Of a stretch of 64,000 nucleotides of DNA, positions 26,993-36,503 are shown piece by piece (positions within the stretch are counted from its first letter, which is position 1; each line of letters starts with the position of its first letter). Source of the DNA: Geothrix sp. SG200 (GTDB lineage: Bacteria; Acidobacteriota; Holophagae; Holophagales; Holophagaceae); assembly GCF_022808935.1 (NCBI RefSeq), contig NZ_JAKZFR010000002.1, positions 1 to 64,000 of the forward strand, in the 5' to 3' direction. The notes below the pieces were generated by a model. It was not told the DNA's origin, ran no database searches, and saw only the letters and a list, made by a program, of their open reading frames with translations. Both the position numbers and the translations under genes were made by a program.

Positions 26993-27538
26993 ATGCGCCC
27001 TGCCCTGCTCCTGCCCGTTCTCCTCCTGACGCTGGCCTGCAGCTCCAGGCTGGAGCGGGCGAAGGCCGAAGACCTGATCCGCAAGGGCTACCCCGTGGTG
27101 GTGCCTGTCACGGTGCCCGAGAAGGCCTCCGCCGAGAAGGGCAGCCCCGAGCACCTGCGCCTGGTGACGTTGAAGGAGAATCTGGACAAGACCGGCTGGT
27201 TTGACAGCGCTGTCCAGGCCGAGGGTGGCCGGGAGACCTTCACCTTCCGCCTGAAACCATCCGCTCCGAAGGACATCAAGGCGGCGCCCAAGGGCTTTTC
27301 CATGCCCGCGGCCGAGGCTGTCTTCGTGCGCGCGGTCCGCATGGAGCCCACCCGCGAGGGCGCCCGCGTGACCTACGAGATCCGCCTGGACAAGCCCACC
27401 GCCCAGTTCCCGATCTTCCAGTCCCTGCACCCGGACGCCCCGATCGGCCAGACGAAGCAGCGCCACGCCACCTTCGAGCGGCGCCGGGGAGGCTGGGAGC
27501 TGACGGGCACCGACGAGGCCTTCCGAAAGGCGGAGTGA
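26993..27538 (+). CDS. Putative lipoprotein, 181 aa
   Basis: Signal peptide [16 protein letters not shown] with lipobox LTLAC gives a lipidated Cys16. The rest is a soluble beta-rich domain without a family I recognise; [18 protein letters not shown] near the end suggests a strand pair. A GGAAAGGA ribosome site precedes the ATG. Confidence 0.8.
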   Translation: MRPALLLPVLLLTLACSSRLERAKAEDLIRKGYPVVVPVTVPEKASAEKGSPEHLRLVTLKENLDKTGWFDSAVQAEGGRETFTFRLKPSAPKDIKAAPKGFSMPAAEAVFVRAVRMEPTREGARVTYEIRLDKPTAQFPIFQSLHPDAPIGQTKQRHATFERRRGGWELTGTDEAFRKAE

Positions 27539-27607
27539 TCCCCGTTACATCCTCGTTGCTTGGGTCCCGGTGGGCCCTCCATTACCCTTGAAGGCATCGA
27601 GGTTCCC

Positions 27608-28966
27608 TTGGATCACAGTCCCGCCTTCCGCTTCCGCCGGTTCCTGAACTGGTTCCCCCTGGGACTGACCTACGCGGCCATGTACATGGGCCGCTACAAC
27701 TTCAACATCGTGAAGAACGACATCGGCGCCTGGTACCACCTGGACAAGGCGCAGATGGGCCTCATCGCCTCGGCCGGCTTCTGGACCTACGGCCTGGCCG
27801 TGGCCTTCAACGGGCCGCTGGCCGACCGCATCGGCGGACGCAAGGCCATCCTGGTGGGCGCTATCGGCGCGGCCCTCCTGAACCTGATGATCGGGTTCAT
27901 GTTCCTGAACAACCATGTCACGCAGATCCTGCTGAGCATGAGCCTGCTCTGGAGCCTGAACATGTACTTCCAGAGCTTCGGCGCCCTCTCCGTGGTCAAG
28001 GTGAACAGCACCTGGTTCCACGTCAGCGAGCGCGGGGTCTTCGGCGGCATCTTCGGCATCATGATCAGCTCGGGCTACTTCCTGGCGACGACCATCGGCG
28101 CCTGGCTGCTGGCCAGCTTCCGCAGCTGGACGGTCATCTGGTTCGTGCCCGCCGCCGCGATGGCCTTCATGTTCTGCGTGGACTGGTTCCTCGTCAGGAA
28201 CCGCCCCAGCCACGCCGGCCACGCGGACTTCGACACTGGCGACGGCTCCAATGCCGGCTCCGCTGACGAGACGCCCCTGCCCCTCGGGGACCTCATGCGG
28301 AAGGTCTTCCACAATCCCATCGTCGTCTCCCTCATCTTCGCGGAGTTCTGCACGGGGTTCGTCCGCCAGGGCGTCATGCTCTACTTCACCGAGTACCTGC
28401 AGGAGGTCTACCACCTCGGGAAAAAGGACCACCTCTTCTGGTGGACGGGCATCGCCTTCATGGGAGGCGGCATCCTGGGCGGCCTGCTCTGCGGCTGGAT
28501 GAGCGACAAGCTGTTCCAGTCGCGCCGCCCGCCGGTGGCCTTCCTCTTCTACCTGGTGCAGGTGGTGATGCTGGGGCTGCTTGGCATGGCGCTGGGCCAG
28601 GGCACCTGGGGCGGCCAGGTCTGGGCGGTGGTGCTGCTGGGACTCACGGCCATGTTCATCTTCGGCGTCCACGGCATGCTCAGCGGCACGGCCAGCATGG
28701 ACTTCGGCGGGCGCAAGGCCGCAGCTTCGGTGGCCGGCGCCCTGGACGGCATCCAGTACATCGGCTCGGGCCTCACGGGTTTCGGCCTGGGGTGGATCCT
28801 CAAGACCTACGGCTGGGACGGGACGCCGCTGGTCCTCGCAGGGGCGGGCGCCGCCGGCCACCAGCCCGGCCACGCCTGGGTGTGGGTCGGCTCCATCATC
28901 CCCTTCAGCCTCATCGGCGCCTTCATCATGACCCGCATCTGGCACGCCAAGGCCGGCGCACACTGA
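27608..28966 (+). CDS. OPA-family transporter (GlpT/UhpT-like)
   Basis: 452 aa, about 12 membrane spans. TYAAMYMGRYNFNIVKNDI near the N-terminus and FGGRKAAASVAGALDG near residue 380 are characteristic of organophosphate:phosphate antiporters. Substrate may be glycerol-3-phosphate or a hexose phosphate; the sequence does not decide. TTG start with GAGG five bases upstream is preferred over an earlier TTG. A repeat palindrome follows the stop. Confidence 0.88.
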   Translation: MDHSPAFRFRRFLNWFPLGLTYAAMYMGRYNFNIVKNDIGAWYHLDKAQMGLIASAGFWTYGLAVAFNGPLADRIGGRKAILVGAIGAALLNLMIGFMFLNNHVTQILLSMSLLWSLNMYFQSFGALSVVKVNSTWFHVSERGVFGGIFGIMISSGYFLATTIGAWLLASFRSWTVIWFVPAAAMAFMFCVDWFLVRNRPSHAGHADFDTGDGSNAGSADETPLPLGDLMRKVFHNPIVVSLIFAEFCTGFVRQGVMLYFTEYLQEVYHLGKKDHLFWWTGIAFMGGGILGGLLCGWMSDKLFQSRRPPVAFLFYLVQVVMLGLLGMALGQGTWGGQVWAVVLLGLTAMFIFGVHGMLSGTASMDFGGRKAAASVAGALDGIQYIGSGLTGFGLGWILKTYGWDGTPLVLAGAGAAGHQPGHAWVWVGSIIPFSLIGAFIMTRIWHAKAGAH

Positions 28967-28975
28967 AACGAGTTC

Positions 28976-29045
28976 ACCGCAGAGGACACAGAGGGCACAG
29001 AGAAAAAATACAGATCTCCTCCGCGCCCTCAGTGTCCTCTGCGGT
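28976..29045. repeat. Intergenic inverted repeat, CCGCAGAG family, copy 1
   Basis: Arms of 21 bases (ACCGCAGAGGACACAGAGGG... and its complement ending CCTCTGCGGT) match at 20 of 21 positions, with a 28-base AT-richer loop. It lies between two convergent genes. Related copies are near 33.7 and 58.3 kb. Confidence 0.85.
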
Positions 29046-29055
29046 TAGAGCCTTT

Positions 29056-30045
29056 TCACTTCTTCGCCAGCTGATCGAAGGCTGATTTGAGGCCGCCATG
29101 GATGGCCTGGACGTCCTCGGGCTTCCAGAGCTTCTGGTCTTCGCGGACGAAGGTGGTCAGGTCACTCCGGTTGTCGAAGCGGGCCACGGGCAGGTGGTAG
29201 ACCTTGGTCTCGTGGCGGTCGCCGGCGGGAATGACTCGCTCCACGCGGATGGTGCCGGGCCGGTCGCTCTGCTCCATGAGCCAGGCCATGTCGTCCGTGC
29301 CGTACTGGCCCAGCATGACCTCCATGGGGACGCTGTGGTGCAGGATGCTGCCCTGGCCGTTCGGCCGCCCGCGCTCGATGTTCTTGCGGCGGCTCTCGGA
29401 GGGATCCACCCACACATAGAGCACGGCGGCCTTCTCGAGGATGGCGGGATCCAGGGTCTGGAAGGCGGTCTCGTAGCCGTGGGGTGGGCACAGGGGGAAG
29501 GCCGAGCCATGGGCTCCGCCCCGGGCGGCCTCGATCACCAGGGTGCGGCCGGCCTTGTCCTGGGCGTTCTGGCGATTGAGGGCGTCCAGCTCGGCTCGGC
29601 ACTCGGCCTCGAGGGCCTCGGCCATGCGCACGCGGATGCGGTGGGGGAGGTCGCCCAGGTACTCGGGCAGGCCCACCTTGGCGTGGGCGGCGTCCAGGCG
29701 GTCGAAGAGGTGCTGGGCCGCGCTGGCCGCTTCGATCTGGCGGCTGGCCATGAGGTTCGCGTGGTCCTCGTTCAGCAGCTCGATGAGGACGGCCCAGGTC
29801 CAGTTGTCGCGGAAGGGGCGGCTGGGCCCGTGGTAGTAGGCGTAACCCAGGCCATTCGCCTTCAGCTCGTCGTCGATCCGGTGCATGAGGTGGACGTAGG
29901 GGTAGTCGTCCAGCTGCAGGGTGGGGCCCATGCGGAAGTCGTTCCGGCACTGGTCCGGCGTCAGGCTGGCCAGGTAGCGGCGCACCTCCGACTTGCCGGA
30001 GGCCGGCAGGCTGAAGAGGAGAATCGTGTCGAGGAGCTGGCTCAT
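29056..30045 (-). CDS. P-loop NTPase-like hypothetical protein
   Basis: 329 aa. LLFSLPASGKSEVRRYL near residue 12 looks like a Walker A loop of nucleotide-kinase type with Ser in place of the first Gly. No firm Walker B is seen, although LYVWVDPSE and TLVIEAARGG are candidate strands. Family not recognised; it may be a kinase or nucleotide-binding protein acting on an unknown substrate. ATG at MSQLLDT is chosen; a longer GTG start is possible. Confidence 0.65.
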   Translation of the reverse strand: MSQLLDTILLFSLPASGKSEVRRYLASLTPDQCRNDFRMGPTLQLDDYPYVHLMHRIDDELKANGLGYAYYHGPSRPFRDNWTWAVLIELLNEDHANLMASRQIEAASAAQHLFDRLDAAHAKVGLPEYLGDLPHRIRVRMAEALEAECRAELDALNRQNAQDKAGRTLVIEAARGGAHGSAFPLCPPHGYETAFQTLDPAILEKAAVLYVWVDPSESRRKNIERGRPNGQGSILHHSVPMEVMLGQYGTDDMAWLMEQSDRPGTIRVERVIPAGDRHETKVYHLPVARFDNRSDLTTFVREDQKLWKPEDVQAIHGGLKSAFDQLAKK

Positions 30046-30113
30046 GGGATTCACCGTGCGAATCCTCAAGCATGCCACGCCATTTTCCGCCGTGCTCGTG
30101 ATATGCCTGGTAC

Positions 30114-31853
30114 ATGCGTGACCGCGAGATCGTCGAGCGCGTCCGGGACGCGACGGACCTGCTGGCCCTGGTGGGCCAGGCGGTGAAGCTGCGCAAGCAG
30201 GGCTCAGCCTTCGTGGGCCTCTGCCCCTTCCACGCCGAGCGCAGCCCCAGCTTCCAGGTGGTGCCCAACCGCGGCTTCTACCACTGCTTCGGCTGCGGCA
30301 AACACGGGGATGCCTTCGCCTGGCTCATGGAGCGCGAGGGCATGACCTTCCCCGAGGCCCTGGAGCAGCTCGCCCGGGCCGCGGGCATCGACCTGCCCCA
30401 GCGCCGAGAGCGACCGGCAGCCGAGGTGGACCTGGAGACCCGGCTTCGAGCTGCCCTGGAAGCCGCCCAGGCCTTCTACGAGCGGCAGCTGGACCGCCAC
30501 GAGGCGGCCCGGGCCTACCTGCGCCAGCGGGGCTACGAGGGGCCCTTCGTGACGGAGGCCGGCTTCGGGATGGCGCCGGACGGCTGGGACCCCCTGGTGA
30601 CCCACCTGCGCGGCCTGAACTTCTCCGGCGAGCTGCTGGAGCAGGCGGGTCTGGCCAGCCGCAGTGAGCGCGGCACCCAGATCGACTTCCTCCGCAACCG
30701 ACTGACCATCCCCATCCACGATGCGCGGGGCCGGCTGGTGGCCTTCGGCGGCCGGATCATGGGGGAGGGCCAGCCCAAGTACCTCAACACCCGAGACACG
30801 GCCCTCTTCCACAAGGGCGAGACCCTCTTCGGCTTCCATCGGGCCAAGGGCGCCATGAAGGAAGGGGCCCTGGTGGTGGAGGGCTACTTCGACGTGCTGC
30901 AGCTCCACCAGCACGGCATCCACCAGGCCGTGGCGCCTCTGGGCACGGCCCTCACCGAAGAGCACCTCAAGGCCCTGGGCCGCTTCACCCGTCGGGTCAT
31001 CCTCTGCTTCGATGGCGACGCCGCCGGCCGCCGGGCCATGGAGAAGAGCCTGCGCCTGGCCCTGCCTCTGGGCTTCGAGGTGCGCCTGCTCGAGCTGCCC
31101 CAGGGCGAGGACCCCGACACCTGGTGCCTCAAGCTGGGCGGCGAGGCCTTCCAGGACCTGCTGCGGACCGCGCCGGACTGGACGGCCTTCATGATCGACC
31201 GGGCCATGGAAGGCAAGGACCTGCGCCGCATCTCTGATCGCATGGGTGCCTTCAAGGATCTGCTGGACTTCCTGCCCTACCTGCCCCGCACCACCGAGAG
31301 CCGAGACCTCTTCTCCAGCCTGGCCCACCAGCTCCAGGTGCCCCTCCAGGAACTGGATCGGGCGGTGCGTGGCCGGCAGGCTTCGGCGGGAGAAACGGAG
31401 CAGGCCCCAGCTGGCGCCGCCCCCCTGCCCGTGATGGACGACCTGATCCGCAGCTTGCTGCTCCTCAGCACCGCCGGCCACTGGCACCGGGTGCAGGAGC
31501 TGCCACCCACGTGGTGGGAAGGATTGGACGGGGCCCCCCTGCTCCAGGCTCTGCTGGATGCCGAGGGGGACCCGGCCCGCCTTCCCGAGGGGGCGTTGGC
31601 GGCGATCCGGCACCTGGAAGCTCAGGCCAGCCGGCAGGACGAGGCTGGTCGTGACGTCGATGCGCTCTTTACCAGGCTGGAGACCCGGTACGTCGATCGG
31701 GAGCTCCAGGCCAACAACCGCCTGCTGCAGGATCCACGCACCCTGGTGGATGCCGCCCTCACCAATCGGATCATGGCTCGCCAGAACGAGCTGCTGGCCC
31801 GCCAGAAGGACCTCGCGCGCCGCCGGCGGGGGGCGATGGGGGGACAGCCCTGA
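30114..31853 (+). CDS. dnaG: DNA primase
   Basis: 579 aa. Zinc-binding domain CPFH ... YHCFGCGKHGDAF at residues about 40-66, RNA-polymerase core with FGGRIMGEGQPKYLN, and TOPRIM motifs VVEGYFDVL and CFDGDAAGRRAM. The C-terminal helicase-binding part is present. DnaG lays down RNA primers for replication. It is followed directly by rpoD, as in the widespread dnaG-rpoD arrangement; no rpsU precedes it. Confidence 0.97.
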   Translation: MRDREIVERVRDATDLLALVGQAVKLRKQGSAFVGLCPFHAERSPSFQVVPNRGFYHCFGCGKHGDAFAWLMEREGMTFPEALEQLARAAGIDLPQRRERPAAEVDLETRLRAALEAAQAFYERQLDRHEAARAYLRQRGYEGPFVTEAGFGMAPDGWDPLVTHLRGLNFSGELLEQAGLASRSERGTQIDFLRNRLTIPIHDARGRLVAFGGRIMGEGQPKYLNTRDTALFHKGETLFGFHRAKGAMKEGALVVEGYFDVLQLHQHGIHQAVAPLGTALTEEHLKALGRFTRRVILCFDGDAAGRRAMEKSLRLALPLGFEVRLLELPQGEDPDTWCLKLGGEAFQDLLRTAPDWTAFMIDRAMEGKDLRRISDRMGAFKDLLDFLPYLPRTTESRDLFSSLAHQLQVPLQELDRAVRGRQASAGETEQAPAGAAPLPVMDDLIRSLLLLSTAGHWHRVQELPPTWWEGLDGAPLLQALLDAEGDPARLPEGALAAIRHLEAQASRQDEAGRDVDALFTRLETRYVDRELQANNRLLQDPRTLVDAALTNRIMARQNELLARQKDLARRRRGAMGGQP

Positions 31854-31864
31854 AGATCCGGGCC

Positions 31865-31892
31865 TTGCCTGAACGTACAGATCTCCTATACT
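31865..31892 (+). promoter_or_regulatory. Promoter upstream of rpoD
   Basis: TTGCCT (31865-31870), 16-base spacer, TATACT (31887-31892), within the dnaG-rpoD gap. It would give rpoD its own transcript. Confidence 0.6.
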
Positions 31893-32000
31893 GAAAAGTT
31901 CCGGACTCGGCCCGGTACATTGGCCGTGTTCTGTTTTCCCCTCGGCCCCGGGTTCCCCCGCCCCACTGGCCCGATGCATGCAGCGCTCTTTGAGGTCCGA

Positions 32001-33722
32001 ATGGTTCCGACGCCACCACGCGATGCCTACTACGCCCTGACCAAAGCCCTGATCTCCATCGGAAGGAAAAACGGATTCCTGCTGGTCGACCAGCTCAATG
32101 ACTTCCTCCCCGATACCGCTTCCAGCCCCACGGACCTGGAACAGGTCATGGGTCTGTTCGCCCGTCTGGGCGTCGGCATCGGCGCCACGGAGGAGGAGGC
32201 CCAGGCCGCCCGCGAGGCCATCGAGCCCGAATTCGTCATGGTCGAGGGCGGCAAGGGCGACAAGGACCTCGAGATCGAGATCGACAGCCCCGACAGCGAC
32301 AAGTTCAATGACCCGGTCCGCATGTACCTCAAGGAGATGGGCACGGTGCCCCTCCTCAAGCGCGAGGACGAAGTCGAGATCGCCAAGCGCATCGAAGTCG
32401 GCGTCCGCAGCGTCATGCGCGCCCTCTCCCGCAGCCGCCTGGCCGCCAGCCTGCTGATCGACATCGGCAAGATGCTGAAGGAGAACCCCGGCAAGATCCG
32501 CGAGGTGGTGGGCCTTTCCGACGAGGTGGATGACGACGAGGATGCCGAGAGCACCTCCGCCACCCAGCACGTGCACCACCAGTTCGAGAAGCTGCTGGTC
32601 TACGACCAGGCGCTCCAGGACCTGCTGGAGGTGAAGTCCCAGGTGGACGCCGGGACCAAGACCCTGCCCAAGAAGCGCAAGCTCGACCGCGAGATCCTCC
32701 AGGCCCGCGGCCGCCTGTCCCGCCAGATCCGCAAGCTGGGGCTCAACAGCCTGGCCGTCACGCGGCTCATCGACAAGATCACCCACCAGCACAGCCAGGT
32801 GATGGCCGGCGAGCGGAAATGCCGCGAGCTGAGGGACCGCCTCAAGAACCCCGCCTTCGCCAAGCTCAAGGACCGCTACAAGGACGAGCTGGCCCACATC
32901 GAGAAGACGCTGGAGGATTTCTTCGCCAAGTACGAGACCACCAGCGACAACTTCCACAAGGACTTCAACGGGCTCAAGGCCGCGGAGAGCATCAGCCGCG
33001 CCGCCAAGGCCGAGCTCATCGAAGCCAACCTCCGCCTCGTGGTCAGCATCGCCAAGCGCTACACCAACCGCGGCCTGCAGTTCCTGGACCTCATCCAGGA
33101 GGGCAATATTGGCCTCATGAAGGCCGTGGACAAGTTCGAGTACAGCCGCGGCTTCAAGTTCTCGACCTACGCCACCTGGTGGATCCGGCAGGCCATCACC
33201 CGCGCCATCGCGGACCAGGCCCGCACCATCCGCATCCCCGTCCACATGATCGAGACCATCAACAAGCTCATCCGCACCCAGCGCGAGCTGGTGCAGAAGC
33301 TGGGCCGCGAGCCCTCCAGCGAGGAGATCGCCCACGCCATGGACATGCCCGTGGGCAAGGTCCGCAAGGTGATGAAGATCGCGCAGGAACCCATCTCCCT
33401 CGAAACGCCCATCGGCGAGGAGGAGGATTCCCACCTGGGCGACTTCATCGAGGACAAGACCGTCGTCTCCCCCGTGGAGCAGGTCGTCCAGCAGCGCCTC
33501 AAGGAGACCGTCCGCAACGTGCTCAACACACTCAGCGAGCGCGAAGAGCGCGTCCTTCGCATGCGCTTCGGGGTGGGCGACGACGGTTCGGAGCACACCC
33601 TGGAAGAGGTGGGCAGCGAGTTCGCCGTCACCCGCGAGCGCATCCGCCAGATCGAGTCCAAGGCTCTGAGAAAGATCCGCCACCCGCGGTATTCCAAGAC
33701 CCTGAAAGCCTTCTTGGGTTAA
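32001..33722 (+). CDS. rpoD: RNA polymerase primary sigma factor
   Basis: 573 aa. ATG with TGAGG five bases upstream is preferred over in-frame starts 9 or 27 codons earlier. Region 1.1 at the N-terminus, 1.2 ([11 protein letters not shown]), region 2 ([33 protein letters not shown]) and region 4 ([24 protein letters not shown]) are all complete. It directs housekeeping transcription. A consensus-like promoter lies in the gap after dnaG. Confidence 0.97.
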   Translation: MVPTPPRDAYYALTKALISIGRKNGFLLVDQLNDFLPDTASSPTDLEQVMGLFARLGVGIGATEEEAQAAREAIEPEFVMVEGGKGDKDLEIEIDSPDSDKFNDPVRMYLKEMGTVPLLKREDEVEIAKRIEVGVRSVMRALSRSRLAASLLIDIGKMLKENPGKIREVVGLSDEVDDDEDAESTSATQHVHHQFEKLLVYDQALQDLLEVKSQVDAGTKTLPKKRKLDREILQARGRLSRQIRKLGLNSLAVTRLIDKITHQHSQVMAGERKCRELRDRLKNPAFAKLKDRYKDELAHIEKTLEDFFAKYETTSDNFHKDFNGLKAAESISRAAKAELIEANLRLVVSIAKRYTNRGLQFLDLIQEGNIGLMKAVDKFEYSRGFKFSTYATWWIRQAITRAIADQARTIRIPVHMIETINKLIRTQRELVQKLGREPSSEEIAHAMDMPVGKVRKVMKIAQEPISLETPIGEEEDSHLGDFIEDKTVVSPVEQVVQQRLKETVRNVLNTLSEREERVLRMRFGVGDDGSEHTLEEVGSEFAVTRERIRQIESKALRKIRHPRYSKTLKAFLG

Positions 33723-33727
33723 GAACA

Positions 33728-33820
33728 CACGCCGAGGGCGCGGAGACAGCGGAGGGTCGCAGAGGAAGAAAACATGTCGTTTTCCTCTGCGACCCTCCCC
33801 TTTCCCTGCAGCCTCTGCGA
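33728..33820. repeat. Intergenic inverted repeat, CCGCAGAG family, copy 2
   Basis: Inner arms GAGGGTCGCAGAGGAA and TTCCTCTGCGACCCTC are perfect over 16 bases; outer parts (GCCGAGGGCGCGGAGACAGC and CCTGCAGCCTCTGCG) are weaker. It lies after the rpoD stop and could end that transcript, though no T-run follows. Confidence 0.8.
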
Positions 33821-33855
33821 GTGTTTTCCCTTCATTCTGTGAGCAGCCTTAGCCC

Positions 33856-35475
33856 GTGACCGAGTCCAAAAGCGCCTTCGCCCCGCTCCGCAGCCGCATC
33901 TTCTTCGCGATCTGGATCGCGGCCATGGCCTCGAACGTGGGCACCTGGGTGCAGAGCGTCGGCGAAAAATGGCTCATGGGAGAGATCACACGGTCTCCCC
34001 TGCTCATGAGCCTCATCGAGACGGGCGCCACCCTGCCCATGCTGGTCCTCTCCATGCCGGGCGGCGCCATCGCCGACATCGTGGACCGGCGCCGGATGCT
34101 CCTGGCCACCCAGGCCTGGATGCTGCTGGCCGCGGCTGCCATGGCGGTCCTGTCGGCCCTCCACCTGGTCACGCCCGGCGTGCTCATCGGCATGTCCCTG
34201 CTGCTGGGGGTGGGGGCGGCCCTCAACTCGCCCGCCTGGCAGGCCTCGGTGCCCGACCTGGTGCCGAAGGAGCAGATCGCGGCGGGCGTCGCGCTCAACA
34301 GCGCCGGGTTCAATGTGAGCCGGGCCGTGGGTCCGGCTCTCGGGGGCCTGGTGGTGGGGTGGCTGGGGGCCACCTGGGCCTTCGCCCTCAACGCCGTCTC
34401 CTTCGTCGGGGTCCTCCTGGTCCTCAAGGGATGGAAGCGCCAACCCGTCACCACGGATCTGCCCGCGGAGCGGTTCAGCGCGGCCATGAAGGTGGGCCTG
34501 CGCTACGCCTGGCACAGCAAGCCGCTCCAGGTGATCCTCCTGCGGGGCGGCGGTTTCGTGTTCTTCGGCGGCCCGATCTTCTCGCTGCTGCCGACACTGG
34601 CCATCCACCGGCTCAACCTCGGTTCCACGGCGTTCGGCCTCCTGCTGGGCTGCACCGGGGCCGGGGCCGTGGGCATCACCCTGGTCCTCCCCGGGCTCCG
34701 CCGGCGCTTCACTCCCAACAAGCTGATGGCCCTCGCCACGGCGACCTTCGCGGCGGGGCTCCTCGCCCTCGCCTTCCTCAACCATGCCCCCGCCGTCGGC
34801 CTGGTGCTCCTGGTGGGCGGGGCCGGCTGGCTGACCGTGCTGAGCACCTGCAACACCGGCGTCCAGCTCTCGGTGCCGTCCTGGGTGCGGGCCCGGGCAC
34901 TCGGGGTTTACATCACCGTCTGGGGCGGGGCCATGGCCGGAGGGGCCGCTTTCTGGGGCGCCGTGGGCGAGCGCTGGGGCATCCACGTCGCCTTCGCCGG
35001 CGCGGGCATCGGCATGCTGCTGATGCTGCTGGCCACGGCCCGCCTGAAGATCCAGGCCCTCCACCAGCCCCTGGACTTGAGCCCCCACCACCTCCAGCCC
35101 CATTCCCCCGGCCCCATTGACCCCCACGAGGGCCCCATCCTCACGGTGCTCGAGTACCGGGTCCCCGAGCCGAACAAGGTCGCCTTCCGTGAGGCCATGC
35201 GCGAGGTTCGCCGCATCCGCAACCGGGATGGCGCCGTGCGGTGGTCGCTCTTCCAGGATCTCGTGCCGCCCGATCCGGGCCAGGTGCGGTTCGTGGAGAG
35301 CTTCCTCAGCTCCAACTGGGGCGAACACCTGCGCCAGCACCACCGTGCCACCGTGGAGGACCGTGCCTTCCTGCGCAGAGCCTACAGCCTATGCGTGGAG
35401 CCGAAGCCGAGAGTCCGCCACCTCACCGCCGCCTGGGAAGGGCGGGACTCCATCCTGGACCGCATCCTGGAATAG
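33856..35475 (+). CDS. MFS_3-type exporter with C-terminal soluble domain
   Basis: 539 aa from GTG. About 11-12 membrane spans in residues 10-400 with [18 protein letters not shown] and [17 protein letters not shown], typical of the EntS-like MFS_3 group. A C-terminal cytoplasmic domain (from about 425, [10 protein letters not shown] ... [17 protein letters not shown]) resembles the ferredoxin-like antibiotic-monooxygenase fold often attached to this group. Substrate unknown. Confidence 0.88.
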   Translation: MTESKSAFAPLRSRIFFAIWIAAMASNVGTWVQSVGEKWLMGEITRSPLLMSLIETGATLPMLVLSMPGGAIADIVDRRRMLLATQAWMLLAAAAMAVLSALHLVTPGVLIGMSLLLGVGAALNSPAWQASVPDLVPKEQIAAGVALNSAGFNVSRAVGPALGGLVVGWLGATWAFALNAVSFVGVLLVLKGWKRQPVTTDLPAERFSAAMKVGLRYAWHSKPLQVILLRGGGFVFFGGPIFSLLPTLAIHRLNLGSTAFGLLLGCTGAGAVGITLVLPGLRRRFTPNKLMALATATFAAGLLALAFLNHAPAVGLVLLVGGAGWLTVLSTCNTGVQLSVPSWVRARALGVYITVWGGAMAGGAAFWGAVGERWGIHVAFAGAGIGMLLMLLATARLKIQALHQPLDLSPHHLQPHSPGPIDPHEGPILTVLEYRVPEPNKVAFREAMREVRRIRNRDGAVRWSLFQDLVPPDPGQVRFVESFLSSNWGEHLRQHHRATVEDRAFLRRAYSLCVEPKPRVRHLTAAWEGRDSILDRILE

Positions 35476-35528
35476 GATTCGCAGTCCATTTCGGTCATGC
35501 TGGTTCCATCGCTTCGGAGCCCGCGCCC

Positions 35529-36503
35529 GTGCTTTCCAAGGACCAGACCCTGGGGAAATACCAGATCCTGGACCGCCTCGGCTCGGGCGGTTTCGGAGCT
35601 GTCTATCTGGCCATGGACACCTGGGTGAACCGCAAGGTGGCCCTGAAGGTGCCGCACCAGCAGCAGGACGAGATCGTGGACCTGCTCAAGGAACCGCGCA
35701 TCATGGCGGGCCTGAAGCATCCGAACATCGTCGAGCTCATCACCGTGGAGCGGAAGAACGGGATCTTCTTCATGGTCCTGGAATACGTCGAAGGCGAGAG
35801 CCTCGACCGCATGATCCGGCGGGAACGCACGCTGCCGCCCACCCGGGCCCTGGAGATCGGCCTCGATGTCTGCAGCGCCATCGCCTTTGCCCACGGCCAC
35901 CAGATCCTGCACCGGGACCTCCGCCCCGCCAACATCCTGGTGAACCGCGAGGGTGTGGCCAAGGTCACCGACTTCGGCACCTCCCGCGTGCTGGAGCTGC
36001 AGCACGTGCCCTACGCGCCCACGCGCATCGGCTCTCCCCCCTACATGGCGCCCGAGCACTTCCGCGGCCGGGCTGTGTTCCAGTCCGACCTCTGGTCTCT
36101 GGGCATCACCCTCTACGAGATGCTCACGGGCACCGTGCCCTTCTACGACGCGGATCCCCTCAAGATCGCCCAGGCCTTCACCAGCCAGCAGATCACGGCC
36201 CCCCACCTGCGCAACCCCGTGGTCCCCAAGGCCTTCTCCGAAGTCGTCATGAAGGCCCTGGCTGTGAACCTCGGCGAGCGCTACCTGTCGGCCCAGGCCT
36301 TCCTGGAGGCGCTGCGCCGGCTCCGGGACAGTGTGGCCAGAGAGACCCGGCCCCTGGGCACCGCCGTGCTCTCCACAAACAGCTCCGGCCCGCATCCGAC
36401 CCTTCGCGCCACCACCCAGGCCCAGCTCTGCCCCTACTGCTTCCGCCAGCTGCCCCGCATGGCCAAGAGCTGCCCCAGCTGTCGCGAAAAGATTGAACGC
36501 TGA
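35529..36503 (+). CDS. Serine/threonine protein kinase with C-terminal zinc ribbon
   Basis: 324 aa from GTG with GGAG about 9 bases upstream; upstream in-frame sequence is the MFS gene in another frame. Kinase motifs: GSGGFGAVYLAMD, VALKVP, LHRDLRPANIL, TDFGTSR, APEH. The HRDLRPAN loop has Arg in place of the usual Lys after HRDL, a departure from the bacterial Hanks consensus HRDxKPxN. Residues about 300-318 hold CPYC and CPSC, a zinc ribbon. No membrane span is present, so it is cytosolic. Its TGA overlaps the ATG of the TamB-like gene. Confidence 0.88.
   Translation: MLSKDQTLGKYQILDRLGSGGFGAVYLAMDTWVNRKVALKVPHQQQDEIVDLLKEPRIMAGLKHPNIVELITVERKNGIFFMVLEYVEGESLDRMIRRERTLPPTRALEIGLDVCSAIAFAHGHQILHRDLRPANILVNREGVAKVTDFGTSRVLELQHVPYAPTRIGSPPYMAPEHFRGRAVFQSDLWSLGITLYEMLTGTVPFYDADPLKIAQAFTSQQITAPHLRNPVVPKAFSEVVMKALAVNLGERYLSAQAFLEALRRLRDSVARETRPLGTAVLSTNSSGPHPTLRATTQAQLCPYCFRQLPRMAKSCPSCREKIER

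Noticed and set aside
30204-33728. 1174-codon open frame antisense to dnaG and rpoD
   Set aside because: Shadow of two clear genes in GC-rich sequence; no recognisable domain.
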